Positions 6,606-11,912 of a DNA stretch of 33,573 nucleotides are shown piece by piece. The stretch comes from a virus: positions 1 to 33,573 of the IMG/VR virus record IMGVR_UViG_3300028027_000007; one strand, written 5' to 3'. Each line of letters begins with the position of its first letter. Position 1 is the stretch's first letter. A program made the translations under genes and the position numbers. The notes beneath the pieces were generated by a model. The model had not been told where the DNA came from. It saw only the letters and a list, made by a program, of their open reading frames with translations, and made no database searches.

Positions 6606-6621
6606 AGCTCAAAATTGAGCT
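6606..6621. repeat. Perfect inverted repeat upstream of tRNA-like RNA
   Basis: AGCTCAA-AA-TTGAGCT forms a 7-bp hairpin four bases before the acceptor-like stem of the RNA at 6625. It has no T tract, so a processing signal or the stem of a larger RNA is more likely than a terminator. Confidence 0.45.
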
Positions 6622-6624
6622 ATC

Positions 6625-6721
6625 CTAATAGCGAAGTGTATGGTTACACCTGCCGTCAACAGTATAATGTCTTATAGTGGTCATAAGAAAAATTATAGGG
6701 TTCGATTCCTATCGCTATTAG
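6625..6721 (+). tRNA. tRNA-like RNA, possibly a degenerate tRNA-Asp
   Basis: The ends pair over nine bases (CTAATAGCG at 6625-6633 with CGCTATTAG at 6713-6721), of which AATAGCG/CGCTATT is a normal 7-bp acceptor stem. A D-arm-like hairpin GTGT-ATGGTT-ACAC (6636-6649) and a T arm ATAGG/CCTAT around GTTCGATT (6695-6712) follow in correct order. The T loop has one extra G. The middle is abnormal: a 3-bp stem CTG/CAG shows loop CCGTCAA with a possible GTC (Asp) anticodon but C instead of T at position 33. It is followed by a second hairpin TCTTAT/ATAAGA with a 7-base loop. At about 94 bases it is longer than a standard Asp tRNA. It could be a decayed tRNA, an insertion-bearing tRNA or a tRNA mimic. 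Confidence 0.5.
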
Positions 6722-6742
6722 TTAATCAAAAACAAATAACAT

Positions 6743-6910
6743 ATGAATAAAACATTAGATGAATTTATTAAAGAATTGGAATTATTAAAAGAAGAATACA
6801 TAAATAGAGGCTATAGAGATTACAATACAACTGATAGGCAATCTTATGGTCAATTTGTAGAATTAAGTCAAATATTAATTGAGTTAAAAAAGATAAACCA
6901 AAAAAAATAA
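6743..6910 (+). CDS. Tiny helical protein, unknown (55 aa)
   Basis: This encodes 55 residues from the ATG at 6743. It is strongly helical and charged, with a leucine-rich N-terminal helix (DEFIKELELLKEEYI) and a second helix near the end. It follows the leader AATCAAAAACAAATAACAT, and its own 3' end forms the leader of the next gene. No function is known. Confidence 0.55.
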   Translation: MNKTLDEFIKELELLKEEYINRGYRDYNTTDRQSYGQFVELSQILIELKKINQKK

Positions 6911-6913
6911 CCT

Positions 6914-7099
6914 ATGAAAACCGCAATGCAAGAATTAAAAGATTGGGCTAATCAATATAAAGGTCAAATGATTTCAGCAGACCAAGTTGTATTAAAAGCA
7001 CATAACTTACTTACAAAAGAAAAAGAAATATGCATATTACTTGCAGAAAAATTATTAGATAATTTAGTAAAAGAAGACATTAACGAAAACAAAAACTAA
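6914..7099 (+). CDS. Small protein of the MKTAMQE family (copy 2)
   Basis: This encodes 61 residues. It shares its start (MKTAMQE, with about 20 identical bases) and a later KEKE segment with the gene at 5465, but lacks the cysteine-containing C-terminal half. It is highly helical. TAATG at 7097-7101 couples it to the next gene. No function is known. Confidence 0.7.
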   Translation: MKTAMQELKDWANQYKGQMISADQVVLKAHNLLTKEKEICILLAEKLLDNLVKEDINENKN

Positions 7100-7338
7100 T
7101 GAAGGAATTGCTACCATTTGAAAGGCAAATATTACTTGCAGAAGTTTACCATTACGCTTGGTATAACGAAGAGGCATACGAGGACTTATTAGCCTTTATT
7201 AAAAAGTATGAAAACAAATTAGACAAACCTGTATTTTTTAACCCAATCAATAACAATGACACAGAAACAACAAATCTTGAACCACTTGCTTTCGGGCAAA
7301 ACATTGACACCAATTCAGGCTCTAACGAAGTACAATAG
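7099..7338 (+). CDS. Small acidic protein overlapping an HTH gene (79 aa)
   Basis: This encodes 79 residues. Residues 1-48 form a sensible acidic and aromatic helical domain (FERQILLAEVYHYAWYNEEAYEDLLAF). The last 28 or so residues are low-complexity, rich in Asn and Thr, and lie over the start of the next gene in another frame (83-base overlap, 7256-7338). That tail is probably constrained by the other gene. Function unknown. Confidence 0.65.
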   Translation: MKELLPFERQILLAEVYHYAWYNEEAYEDLLAFIKKYENKLDKPVFFNPINNNDTETTNLEPLAFGQNIDTNSGSNEVQ

Positions 7339-7462
7339 CCTTCGACTTGCAGCCGTAGTATTTGAATTAAAACGCAAAGGCTACAAAGTACAAACGGAAT
7401 TAATTAACGTAGGTACGAAAAAACAAAGTAAATTAGTAGCTCAATATTCAATTAAAAAGTAA
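7256..7462 (+). CDS. Small helix-turn-helix DNA-binding protein
   Basis: This encodes 68 residues with the pattern of a phage HTH domain (Pfam HTH_39 type): MTQKQQILNHLLSG, then TPIQALTKYNSLRLAAVV as the recognition region, then ELKRKGYKVQTE and a wing-like strand. Such proteins are common in phage early regions and may be regulators or replication accessories. It is translated from within the previous gene and ends on a TAATG overlap with the next. Candidate targets in this genome are the inverted repeats at 4409-4457 and 5717-5754, but this is inference. Confidence 0.75.
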   Translation: MTQKQQILNHLLSGKTLTPIQALTKYNSLRLAAVVFELKRKGYKVQTELINVGTKKQSKLVAQYSIKK

Positions 7463-7716
7463 TGACACCAAAAGAAAAAGCAGAAGAATTAATAGGTAAT
7501 TTTATTGCAATGTATGGTGGGATACTTTCATCAGATTTATATCCATATTGGTGTAAAAAATCTGCTATTAAAGTAGTAGATGAAATTATATTAAGTAGGA
7601 AAGATGATAGTCAATTTGATGATACATTATGGTCAGGTGGAAGTGATATGTATACAATGAATCCTATGTATTTAAAATATTGGCAAGAAGTAAAAAAAGA
7701 AATATTAGCAATTTAA
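7462..7716 (+). CDS. Small conserved phage protein, unknown (84 aa)
   Basis: This encodes 84 residues. It has a helical N-terminus (TPKEKAEELIGNF) and a KSAIKVVDEIIL helix, and it ends in YWQEVKKEI. I recognise the pattern as one that recurs in Bacteroidota phage early regions, but no function is established. The start overlaps the HTH gene stop (TAATG). Confidence 0.7.
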   Translation: MTPKEKAEELIGNFIAMYGGILSSDLYPYWCKKSAIKVVDEIILSRKDDSQFDDTLWSGGSDMYTMNPMYLKYWQEVKKEILAI

Positions 7717-7728
7717 AAACAAATAAAA

Positions 7729-7923
7729 ATGGAACAAAAAAAATGGAGTGCAGGTGCTTGGAAAAAGCAGACCGCTAAAGGAGAAGTAATTAATTTTACA
7801 ATCAATGATGTTAAATACTCAATGTGGGTTAATGCTTACAAGACCGACGATAAGCAACCAGATTTCAAAATTTATGTAAATGATTTCAAACCTAAAGAAG
7901 ACACGGAAGGATTGCCGTTTTAA
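7729..7923 (+). CDS. Small basic protein with SSB-like C-terminal tail
   Basis: This encodes 64 residues. A compact domain rich in Trp, Lys and beta strands (KWSAGAWKKQTAKGEVINF, VKYSMWVNAYK, DFKIYVNDF) is followed by the tail KPKEDTEGLPF. Acidic residues ending in Pro-Phe resemble the tip of bacterial SSB proteins, which recruits replication and repair partners. The domain is shorter than a full OB fold. It lies immediately before the DnaA-domain gene, consistent with a replication role. The protein may bind single-stranded DNA or mimic the SSB tip, but this is inference. Confidence 0.7.
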   Translation: MEQKKWSAGAWKKQTAKGEVINFTINDVKYSMWVNAYKTDDKQPDFKIYVNDFKPKEDTEGLPF

Positions 7924-7925
7924 TT

Positions 7926-8354
7926 ATGCTAAATAAAAAGAAGGATATATCAATAAGACAATTAAAGGAGTTATACTTCGCACAACGTAACACCCATTTG
8001 CAACTTCACGAAATGATGCAGCAACTTGGATTGTTAGGCATAGAAGATAACGAGCCTTTAGGGTTAGACATTGGTGCGAGAACTATTGTCAAATTGGTAG
8101 ACGAAGAATTTGAGTGCGATGTATTAATTAAGGATAGGAGTTTAAAAACAACGTTTGGTCGCAAGGCTGCTGCTTATTTACTCAGGAGATATACCAAGTT
8201 AAGCCTAAAGGAGATAAGCCAGTACACAGGAACAAGCGACCACACAACGGCTATCCATAACATAAAACAAGCGAATAACTTAATAGAAACTGAGGACTGG
8301 TTTAAAACTAAGATAAAAAAACTTTGCTTAAAATTAGAACTTAAAGAAATTTAG
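7926..8354 (+). CDS. Protein with standalone DnaA domain IV (DNA-binding)
   Basis: This encodes 142 residues. Residues about 78-135 match DnaA domain IV: GRKAAAYLLRRYTKLSLKEISQYTG is the helix-turn-helix, and SDHTTAIHNIKQA is the signature that reads DnaA boxes (Asp105-His106-Thr107-Thr108, His111). The AAA+ ATPase domain is missing, and the N-terminal 75 residues are unlike DnaA and may mediate partner binding. It could direct replication to a phage origin, recruit host DnaA or block it. It lies just before the structured RNA and the replication initiator gene. The domain assignment is strong; the role is inference. Confidence 0.85.
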   Translation: MLNKKKDISIRQLKELYFAQRNTHLQLHEMMQQLGLLGIEDNEPLGLDIGARTIVKLVDEEFECDVLIKDRSLKTTFGRKAAAYLLRRYTKLSLKEISQYTGTSDHTTAIHNIKQANNLIETEDWFKTKIKKLCLKLELKEI

Positions 8355-8356
8355 TG

Positions 8357-8466
8357 TATATTCGCAGCATAATAAGACACATTAACGAAGTACGAACCGA
8401 TAATGTGTTTAGTGGTTAAATAATAATAGCCTCGATAGTTCGTACCTATCGGGGTTTATTTTTTTT
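8357..8466 (+). ncRNA. Structured leader or small RNA with terminator before the replication gene
   Basis: A near-consensus -7 box (TATATTCG, 8357-8364) could start an RNA of about 95 bases. Hairpin 1 has arms ACACATTA (8377-8384) and TAATGTGT (8401-8408). Its 16-base loop contains GTACGAAC (8390-8397). The following terminator hairpin carries the exact complement GTTCGTAC (8438-8445) spanning its loop. A kissing or competing pairing of 8 bp is thus possible. The layout suggests an attenuator or a small RNA controlling the downstream initiator. No TTG is seen at a normal -33 distance, so the promoter is uncertain. Confidence 0.5.
8430..8466 (+). terminator. Rho-independent terminator abutting the replication gene start
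   Basis: The stem CCTCGATAG/CTATCGGGG (8430-8438 and 8446-8454; nine pairs, one G-T) with loop TTCGTAC is followed by a T-rich tract through 8466, one base before the ATG at 8467. Transcription into the replication gene must pass this hairpin. Confidence 0.8.
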
Positions 8467-9201
8467 ATGGCAAAAGACCCAGCATTTTTATTTTACCCAG
8501 GCGACTATGTTAGTGGCACAATGGGAATGACATTTGAAGAGAAAGGTGCATATATGGACCTATTAATGCTTCAATTTAATCGTGGTCATATGAATACTCA
8601 TATGATACAACATACGATAGGACACTTGTGGGAGCAAGTGAAATGCAAGTTTATTCAAGATGACGAAGGTTTATGGTACAATGTCAGGCTTGATGTTGAG
8701 AAGGAAAAGCGTAAAACCTTTACTGAGTCAAGGCGAAACAATATGAAACCTAAAAACAAACCTAAAGTTGAACCTTCATATGAAACTCATATGCAACCTC
8801 ATATGGACTCCCATATGGAAAATGTAAATGAAAATATAAATAAAGATATAATTACTAATAAAAGTAAATGTAGTTTTGAACAAGCTTATGAATATATGGC
8901 TAATAAAATTAGTTTAGATAAAGCTAAGATAGAAGCTGAAAAGTTTGTAAATTACTACGAAAGTAACGGATGGAAAGTAGGTAAAAACACTATGAAAAGC
9001 TGGACACACGCAGCAAATAATTGGATAAACAAAGCACAAGAATATGCAAAAGGAACTACAAATAATCAAAGAAAACTTAATAAGCACGAACTCGAAGAAC
9101 TTAGAAACTACAACTTTATCTACTCTACTTCCTATGGAGAAGGAGATTATGACCGCATTTGTAGGGGAAAGAATGAGGAACCTGAACCCTATAATATTTA
9201 A
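8467..9201 (+). CDS. Replication initiator-like protein, DUF1376 N-terminal domain
   Basis: This encodes 244 residues. Residues 1-75 match the DUF1376/YdaU family found in phage replication proteins (FLFYPGDYVSGTMGMTFEEKGAYMDLLMLQ), with the usual tryptophan-containing WYNVRLDVE segment ending it. A linker rich in Lys, Asn and His-Met pairs (about 85-130) follows. The C-terminal domain (about 137-200) resembles that of phage replisome organisers, with KFVNYYESNGWKVGK and a Trp-rich helix (SWTHAANNWINKA). It probably binds the phage origin and recruits helicase or a loader. Two sets of CATATG repeats lie inside this gene, as the lambda origin lies inside gene O. The ATG directly follows a terminator hairpin. 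Confidence 0.8.
   Translation: MAKDPAFLFYPGDYVSGTMGMTFEEKGAYMDLLMLQFNRGHMNTHMIQHTIGHLWEQVKCKFIQDDEGLWYNVRLDVEKEKRKTFTESRRNNMKPKNKPKVEPSYETHMQPHMDSHMENVNENINKDIITNKSKCSFEQAYEYMANKISLDKAKIEAEKFVNYYESNGWKVGKNTMKSWTHAANNWINKAQEYAKGTTNNQRKLNKHELEELRNYNFIYSTSYGEGDYDRICRGKNEEPEPYNI
8587..8616. repeat. Phased CATATG repeats, array 1 (candidate iterons)
   Basis: CATATG at 8587 and 8599 and the variant CATACG at 8611 are exactly 12 bases apart, inside the replication gene. At protein level they encode His-Met or His-Thr pairs every four residues. CATATG is palindromic, so sites on either strand are equal. Confidence 0.6.
8777..8817. repeat. Phased CATATG repeats, array 2 (candidate iterons)
   Basis: Four CATATG palindromes start at 8777, 8788, 8800 and 8812 (spacing 11, 12, 12). 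They encode HM pairs in the linker between the two domains. With array 1 they make seven related sites in 231 bases, a density far above chance. Confidence 0.65.
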
Positions 9202-9802
9202 GCAGAACCTTATTTATTTGATGCAGCTTGTAGGAATTAATACTCCTGGAGACGTTAAGTTAGCTATCTTAGAGGATTGGATAAGAACTGAATACGGAAA
9301 CTTTACAATAAACGAAGTTAAAATAGCGTTTAAGCAAATGGTAGCCAATGACTTTATAGACCATTACCAAAACTTTAGCCCTGCATACTTTAGTCAAGTA
9401 ATGGACAGATATAAGAAAAAAGCAAACGAAGTAAGAAAAATGATGCCACAAGAACGAGTAGAAGCAATCCCACACTTAACCGATTTAGAGATAATAGATT
9501 ACAGTTACCAGGAGTATAAGGTTCTAGAAAATAGAACATTTGATAGGTTGTTTAACCCATTAAGTGTATTTACAAAGCTTAATAGTACAGGCATTAAGAA
9601 GTGGACAAAAGAAGATGGCGCACTTGCTAAAAAGAAACTAATGGAGATTATAACTTACAAAGCTAATAAAATGGACATCATAAGCGCAAAGCAGTACCGA
9701 GACGAATGGACTGAGCAATGGCTTAAGAACCAGGCACGAGCAGTTGCCGTAGCTTTATTTTTTGAGGAACAAATAAAAATTGGTAAAGTTTCATTTTCTT
9801 AA
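9173..9802 (+). CDS. Possible replication accessory or helicase loader, unknown family
   Basis: This encodes 209 residues from the ATG at 9173. Other in-frame ATGs at 9134 and 9149 are possible; 9149 has a GGAG-like site a few bases upstream, but longer forms would overlap the initiator gene more. The protein is helical, with segments such as QNLIYLMQLVGINTPGDVKL and NFTINEVKIAFKQM, no Walker motifs and a basic, tryptophan-containing end. Its position after a DUF1376-type initiator is where phages often encode a helicase loader. That role is inference from position only. Confidence 0.75.
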   Translation: MRNLNPIIFKQNLIYLMQLVGINTPGDVKLAILEDWIRTEYGNFTINEVKIAFKQMVANDFIDHYQNFSPAYFSQVMDRYKKKANEVRKMMPQERVEAIPHLTDLEIIDYSYQEYKVLENRTFDRLFNPLSVFTKLNSTGIKKWTKEDGALAKKKLMEIITYKANKMDIISAKQYRDEWTEQWLKNQARAVAVALFFEEQIKIGKVSFS

Positions 9803-9812
9803 TATAGTTTTG
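9780..9812 (+). promoter_or_regulatory. Bacteroidota-type promoter for VRR-NUC/sigma genes
   Basis: TTG (9780-9782), a 22-base spacer and TAGTTTTG (9805-9812) fit TTG-N17-23-TAnnTTTG. The -7 box ends only four bases before the ATG at 9817, so the transcript may start at or next to the start codon (leaderless). Confidence 0.5.
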
Positions 9813-9816
9813 TAAT

Positions 9817-10122
9817 ATGACCGCAAACGAATTAACCAAAGAAGCAATCAAGACCCTAAATAAAAACGGGTGCTTTGTATGGCGCAACAATAACCTTGCG
9901 GTTAGAGGTCGCACATTTATAGGCTTGAAAGGTGTTCCAGATGTTGTTGGGTTTCATACTCAAACAGGAGTAGCGGTTTATTGCGAGACAAAAGCGATTG
10001 GAGATAAACTAAGCACCTACCAAATAGCATTCTTAAACTTGGCAAAAACTGCAAATTGTTTTTGTTACATAGCAACCGAAGAGAACGGCAAACTAATCTT
10101 AAAAGAATATGAACAAGAATAG
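9817..10122 (+). CDS. VRR-NUC domain nuclease
   Basis: This encodes 101 residues forming a complete VRR-NUC domain, a PD-(D/E)xK fold nuclease often found in phages and related to junction resolvases. The catalytic core is visible: GVPDVVG (Asp42), then a strand with CETKA (Glu57, Lys59), then STYQIAFLN with Gln69. It likely resolves branched DNA or processes ends during replication and packaging. It follows the promoter at 9805 and overlaps the next gene by 14 bases. Confidence 0.9.
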   Translation: MTANELTKEAIKTLNKNGCFVWRNNNLAVRGRTFIGLKGVPDVVGFHTQTGVAVYCETKAIGDKLSTYQIAFLNLAKTANCFCYIATEENGKLILKEYEQE

Positions 10123-10585
10123 CATCATATTAGAACTTTGGGAAAGCCGAGAACTTAAGGAAGCAATAGACAAAATGCAGCCTGAAGATTTAAGAGACGA
10201 TTTAAGAAGCGAATTATTTAAGGTGCTATGCGAAATGGAAGAGGAGCGTTTAATTGATATGCGCACCCGCAACGTATTAAAGTTCTACTTAGTTAGAACA
10301 ATGATTAATATGATGCAAAGTAATACAAGTCAATTTTATAGGACATACCGAAAACCTTTAGAAGTAGAATTAATAGTACACGATAGAGACGAAGATTTAC
10401 TAAACAAAGTAGAAGACGAACTATCAAAGATGCACTGGTACAAAGCGGAACTTTTACGAGTGTATGCAATTAAGCACAACTGCAACGCTAAAGAATTAAG
10501 TAGGGTTACAGGTATTCCTTATATGTCAATACATAGGGAACTTAAATTAACTAAACGAGAACTTAAAAAACAATTACGCAAATGA
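10109..10585 (+). CDS. Sigma-70-like transcription factor
   Basis: This encodes 158 residues. The N-terminal half resembles sigma region 2 (DDLRSELFKVLCEMEEERLID, then LKFYLVRTMINMMQSNTSQFYRTYR). The C-terminal half has a region-4-like helix-turn-helix (NAKELSRVTGIPYMSIHREL). It is shorter than typical sigma factors and lacks clear regions 1 and 3. It could redirect host RNA polymerase to phage promoters, or act as a sigma-like activator. It sits between nuclease genes and the glycan cassette, upstream of late genes, as a middle or late regulator would. The match is by pattern and moderately secure. Confidence 0.7.
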   Translation: MNKNSIILELWESRELKEAIDKMQPEDLRDDLRSELFKVLCEMEEERLIDMRTRNVLKFYLVRTMINMMQSNTSQFYRTYRKPLEVELIVHDRDEDLLNKVEDELSKMHWYKAELLRVYAIKHNCNAKELSRVTGIPYMSIHRELKLTKRELKKQLRK

Positions 10586-10974
10586 GTATCGAAATGACAG
10601 AAGAGATACTCTTTAATAAATTAAAAAGTATTATACCTGATTTACAAACTACAAGCCAAATGAGTTATAGAGATGGGTATAGTCCAAAATATAATTTATC
10701 TATTGAATTAAAATGCAGGAAAATACATTATCAATTATTAATAATTGAGAAAATGAAATGGGATAAACTAATGGCACATTCAAATGTAAGGTATATAAAT
10801 AGTACTCCAATAGGTATATACTCTTTTAATTTAAAAGATATTGCGATACCAAAATGGTTTGAAAAGTTATTACCTGCACAAACTGAATTTAATAATAAAG
10901 AAAAAATTAACAAAATAGTCGGACTGCTAAATATAAATGAAGCAAAAGACATAACTAAATTACTTATAAAATGA
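10582..10974 (+). CDS. Possible PD-(D/E)xK nuclease-like protein
   Basis: This encodes 130 residues. The centre has NLSIELKCRKIHY (Glu42, Lys44 as an E-x-K pair) after an Asp at 31, followed by a strand (QLLIIEK) and a conserved-looking KWDKLM helix. This resembles the active-site core of small PD-(D/E)xK nucleases. The last 30 residues are helical. It overlaps the sigma-like gene by four bases (ATGA). A role in DNA processing is plausible; the evidence is only the short motif. Confidence 0.6.
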   Translation: MSIEMTEEILFNKLKSIIPDLQTTSQMSYRDGYSPKYNLSIELKCRKIHYQLLIIEKMKWDKLMAHSNVRYINSTPIGIYSFNLKDIAIPKWFEKLLPAQTEFNNKEKINKIVGLLNINEAKDITKLLIK

Positions 10975-11204
10975 TAATTATAGCAGCAATATGCTTTGCA
11001 ATTTTTTTTGTAGAGATACACCAATTTCATAGGAAGTGGTATTTAGATTTTAAGCCTTTTAGTTGCACGAGTTGTTTAGCAGCTTGGACAGGTTTAGTTT
11101 TATATTTACTACCTGCAATATGTACCGACATAATTGCGTTTGTATTTATACCAGGAGTGTTAGCACCTTTACTTTCAAAACTAATGTGGAACTTATGGAA
11201 ATAG
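10971..11204 (+). CDS. Small membrane protein with CxxC motif
   Basis: This encodes 77 residues. A hydrophobic N-terminal helix (IIIAAICFAIFFVEI) is followed by a short loop with FKPFSCTSCLAAW, where Cys-x-x-Cys could bind metal or form a disulfide, and then two further hydrophobic stretches (LVLYLLPAICTDIIAFVFIPGVLAPLL region). It is probably an inner-membrane protein with two or three helices. Its function is unknown; it could serve exclusion of other phages or envelope remodelling. It overlaps the next gene by ten bases. Confidence 0.7.
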   Translation: MIIIAAICFAIFFVEIHQFHRKWYLDFKPFSCTSCLAAWTGLVLYLLPAICTDIIAFVFIPGVLAPLLSKLMWNLWK

Positions 11205-11440
11205 AACATCGCAATTATTTAGACCTGCATAGACCAAATTATGAAATGGTGCAGAATGGTTATGTTAGGAATATAGATTTAGACATATTGAAAATGTACG
11301 AGCATATATATCGCAAGTATATGAATGCAGATTTCATATTAACAGTATGGTGCAGCCATTGTATTTTTGATATGATTAAACGCTTGTACGAATGGTACGA
11401 CTTACAACCTAAACCTAAAAATAAAAAAAAGAATGGCTAA
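11195..11440 (+). CDS. Small protein, unknown (81 aa)
   Basis: This encodes 81 residues from the ATG at 11195; the frame is open further upstream but that would lie over the membrane-protein gene. It is rich in His, Tyr and Trp (IEHRNYLDLHRPNYEM, VWCSHCIFDMIKRLYEWYDL) and ends in a highly basic tail (PKPKNKKKNG). A CSHC pair suggests possible metal binding. It overlaps the acyltransferase gene by eight bases. Confidence 0.65.
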   Translation: MEIEHRNYLDLHRPNYEMVQNGYVRNIDLDILKMYEHIYRKYMNADFILTVWCSHCIFDMIKRLYEWYDLQPKPKNKKKNG

Positions 11441-11912
11441 CTTTATCCACCCTACCGCTATAATTGGCGATAACGTAATTATCGGAGATGGCAACTACAT
11501 TGGTGCTTATTGTATTATAGGCGACAAAGCCGAGCATAAGAAGTTATGGAATAAAGAAAAAGGCAAAGTATACATAGGCGATAACAATGTTATTACAGGA
11601 CTTGTAACAATAGACGCAGGTACGGAGATTGATACCTTTATCGGTAATAATTGTTTCATAATGAAACACGCACATATTGGACACGACTGCACAATTTTAG
11701 ACAATGTTACAATAAGCTGCGGAGCAAAAATAGGTGGGCATTGTATTGTAGATAAAAATGCTAATATAGGACTTAATGCAGTTCTACATCAATTTGCAAA
11801 CGTAGGAGAAAATTGTATGATTGGCGCAAGTGCCTTTGTAAAAGGAGATGCAAAGCCAAATACTAAATACGCAGGAGTACCGGCACGAGAAATAGGCTCA
11901 AACATAAGATAA
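11433..11912 (+). CDS. Hexapeptide-repeat (left-handed beta helix) acyltransferase, LpxA/NeuD-like
   Basis: This encodes 159 residues with regular hexapeptide repeats throughout: IHPTAIIGDNVIIGDGNYIGAYC at the start, then VYIGDNNVITG and the HAHIGHDCTILDNVTIS segment that resembles LpxA around its catalytic histidine. It ends with GVPAREIG, common in sugar O- or N-acyltransferases. It probably transfers an acyl or acetyl group to a nucleotide-sugar or glycan. It is shorter than LpxA (about 260 residues) and lacks the helical C-terminal domain. TAATG at 11910-11914 couples it to the glycosyltransferase. The likely job is modification of host surface glycans or of a virion or DNA sugar. Confidence 0.85.
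   Translation: MANFIHPTAIIGDNVIIGDGNYIGAYCIIGDKAEHKKLWNKEKGKVYIGDNNVITGLVTIDAGTEIDTFIGNNCFIMKHAHIGHDCTILDNVTISCGAKIGGHCIVDKNANIGLNAVLHQFANVGENCMIGASAFVKGDAKPNTKYAGVPAREIGSNIR

Noticed and set aside
8777-8817. CRISPR array
   Set aside because: The CATATG units are 6 bases with 5-6 base spacing and lie in a coding gene; this is an iteron-like or codon-level repeat. No CRISPR-type repeat-spacer structure was seen anywhere in the window.
11063-11194. Longer start for the gene at 11195
   Set aside because: It lies entirely over the membrane-protein gene at 10971 in another frame; the ATG at 11195 gives the short overlap usual in this genome.
11443-11453. DnaA-box-like TTTATCCACC
   Set aside because: A single site inside the start of the acyltransferase gene, encoding conserved-looking residues; no cluster of such boxes nearby.
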